A DNA stretch of 14,918 nucleotides from Tannerellaceae bacterium (GTDB lineage Bacteria > Bacteroidota > Bacteroidia > Bacteroidales > Tannerellaceae): the NCBI GenBank assembly GCA_031279915.1, contig JAITHO010000153.1:1-14918 (forward strand), given 5' to 3'. The notes under the pieces are model-generated. The model was not told the DNA's origin. It saw only the letters and a program-made list of their open reading frames with translations, and ran no database searches. Both the position numbers and the translations under genes were made by a program. Below are positions 14,882 through 14,918 of this stretch, in pieces; within the stretch, counting starts at the first letter, position 1, and each line of letters begins with the position of its first letter.

Positions 14882-14918
14882 GACAATGGCTCGCGGAAAT
14901 TAATTTGGAGCTATTGTC
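14882..14918. repeat. imperfect inverted repeat at the right edge
   Basis: GACAATGGCTC (14882-14892) and GAGCTATTGTC (14908-14918) are inverted with one mismatch in 11, separated by 15 A/T-rich bases. It is cut by the window edge and may be longer. It could be a terminator of a gene to the right, an operator, or an element end. Confidence 0.55.

Overview
The window looks like chromosomal DNA of a Bacteroidota bacterium, probably Bacteroidales. Evidence: the order dxs-trkA-trkH, a DUF6261-like helical protein, gene starts mostly preceded by A/T-rich leaders instead of strong Shine-Dalgarno sites, and several matches to the Bacteroidota -7 promoter motif TAnnTTTG just upstream of genes. This is inferred from gene content and motifs; no rRNA marker is present.

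Left third (1-4871, all minus strand): a tightly spaced operon read right to left. It holds two TerD-family calcium-binding proteins, three tandem von Willebrand A (VWA/TerY-like) proteins, the last carrying a C-terminal zinc-ribbon (TerY-C) module, and then a PP2C-type phosphatase that runs off the left edge. This is the Ter stress-response type of gene cluster with a 'TerY-P' (VWA plus PP2C, usually plus kinase) arm. The kinase is not in view and could lie just beyond position 1. The middle VWA paralog has a broken metal site, and the phosphatase has a long Pro-rich linker and a probable Ig-like domain in front of its catalytic domain.

Positions 5077-6484: a DUF6261-like coiled-coil/helical gene, then an array of twelve 42-bp tandem repeats (5989-6492). 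Each unit pairs an A-tract/T-tract dyad with a constant spacer, and the array ends in a perfect 14-bp palindrome.

Positions 6482-8852: a mixed set of small genes. They are an NADP-type extended SDR reductase (minus), a remnant of a Fic protein that keeps only its N-terminal inhibitory region (plus), a free-methionine-(R)-sulfoxide reductase of the GAF type (minus) and a minimal nucleotidyltransferase (minus).

Positions 9029-13813 (plus strand): the housekeeping operon dxs (isoprenoid precursor synthesis), trkA (K+ uptake regulator, 4-bp overlap with dxs) and trkH (K+ channel-like subunit). Next come a pair of perfect 27-bp inverted REP-like palindromes (13846-13973), a minus-strand TPR protein (14101-14712), and an imperfect inverted repeat touching the right edge. 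No tRNA, rRNA, CRISPR array or transposase was found.
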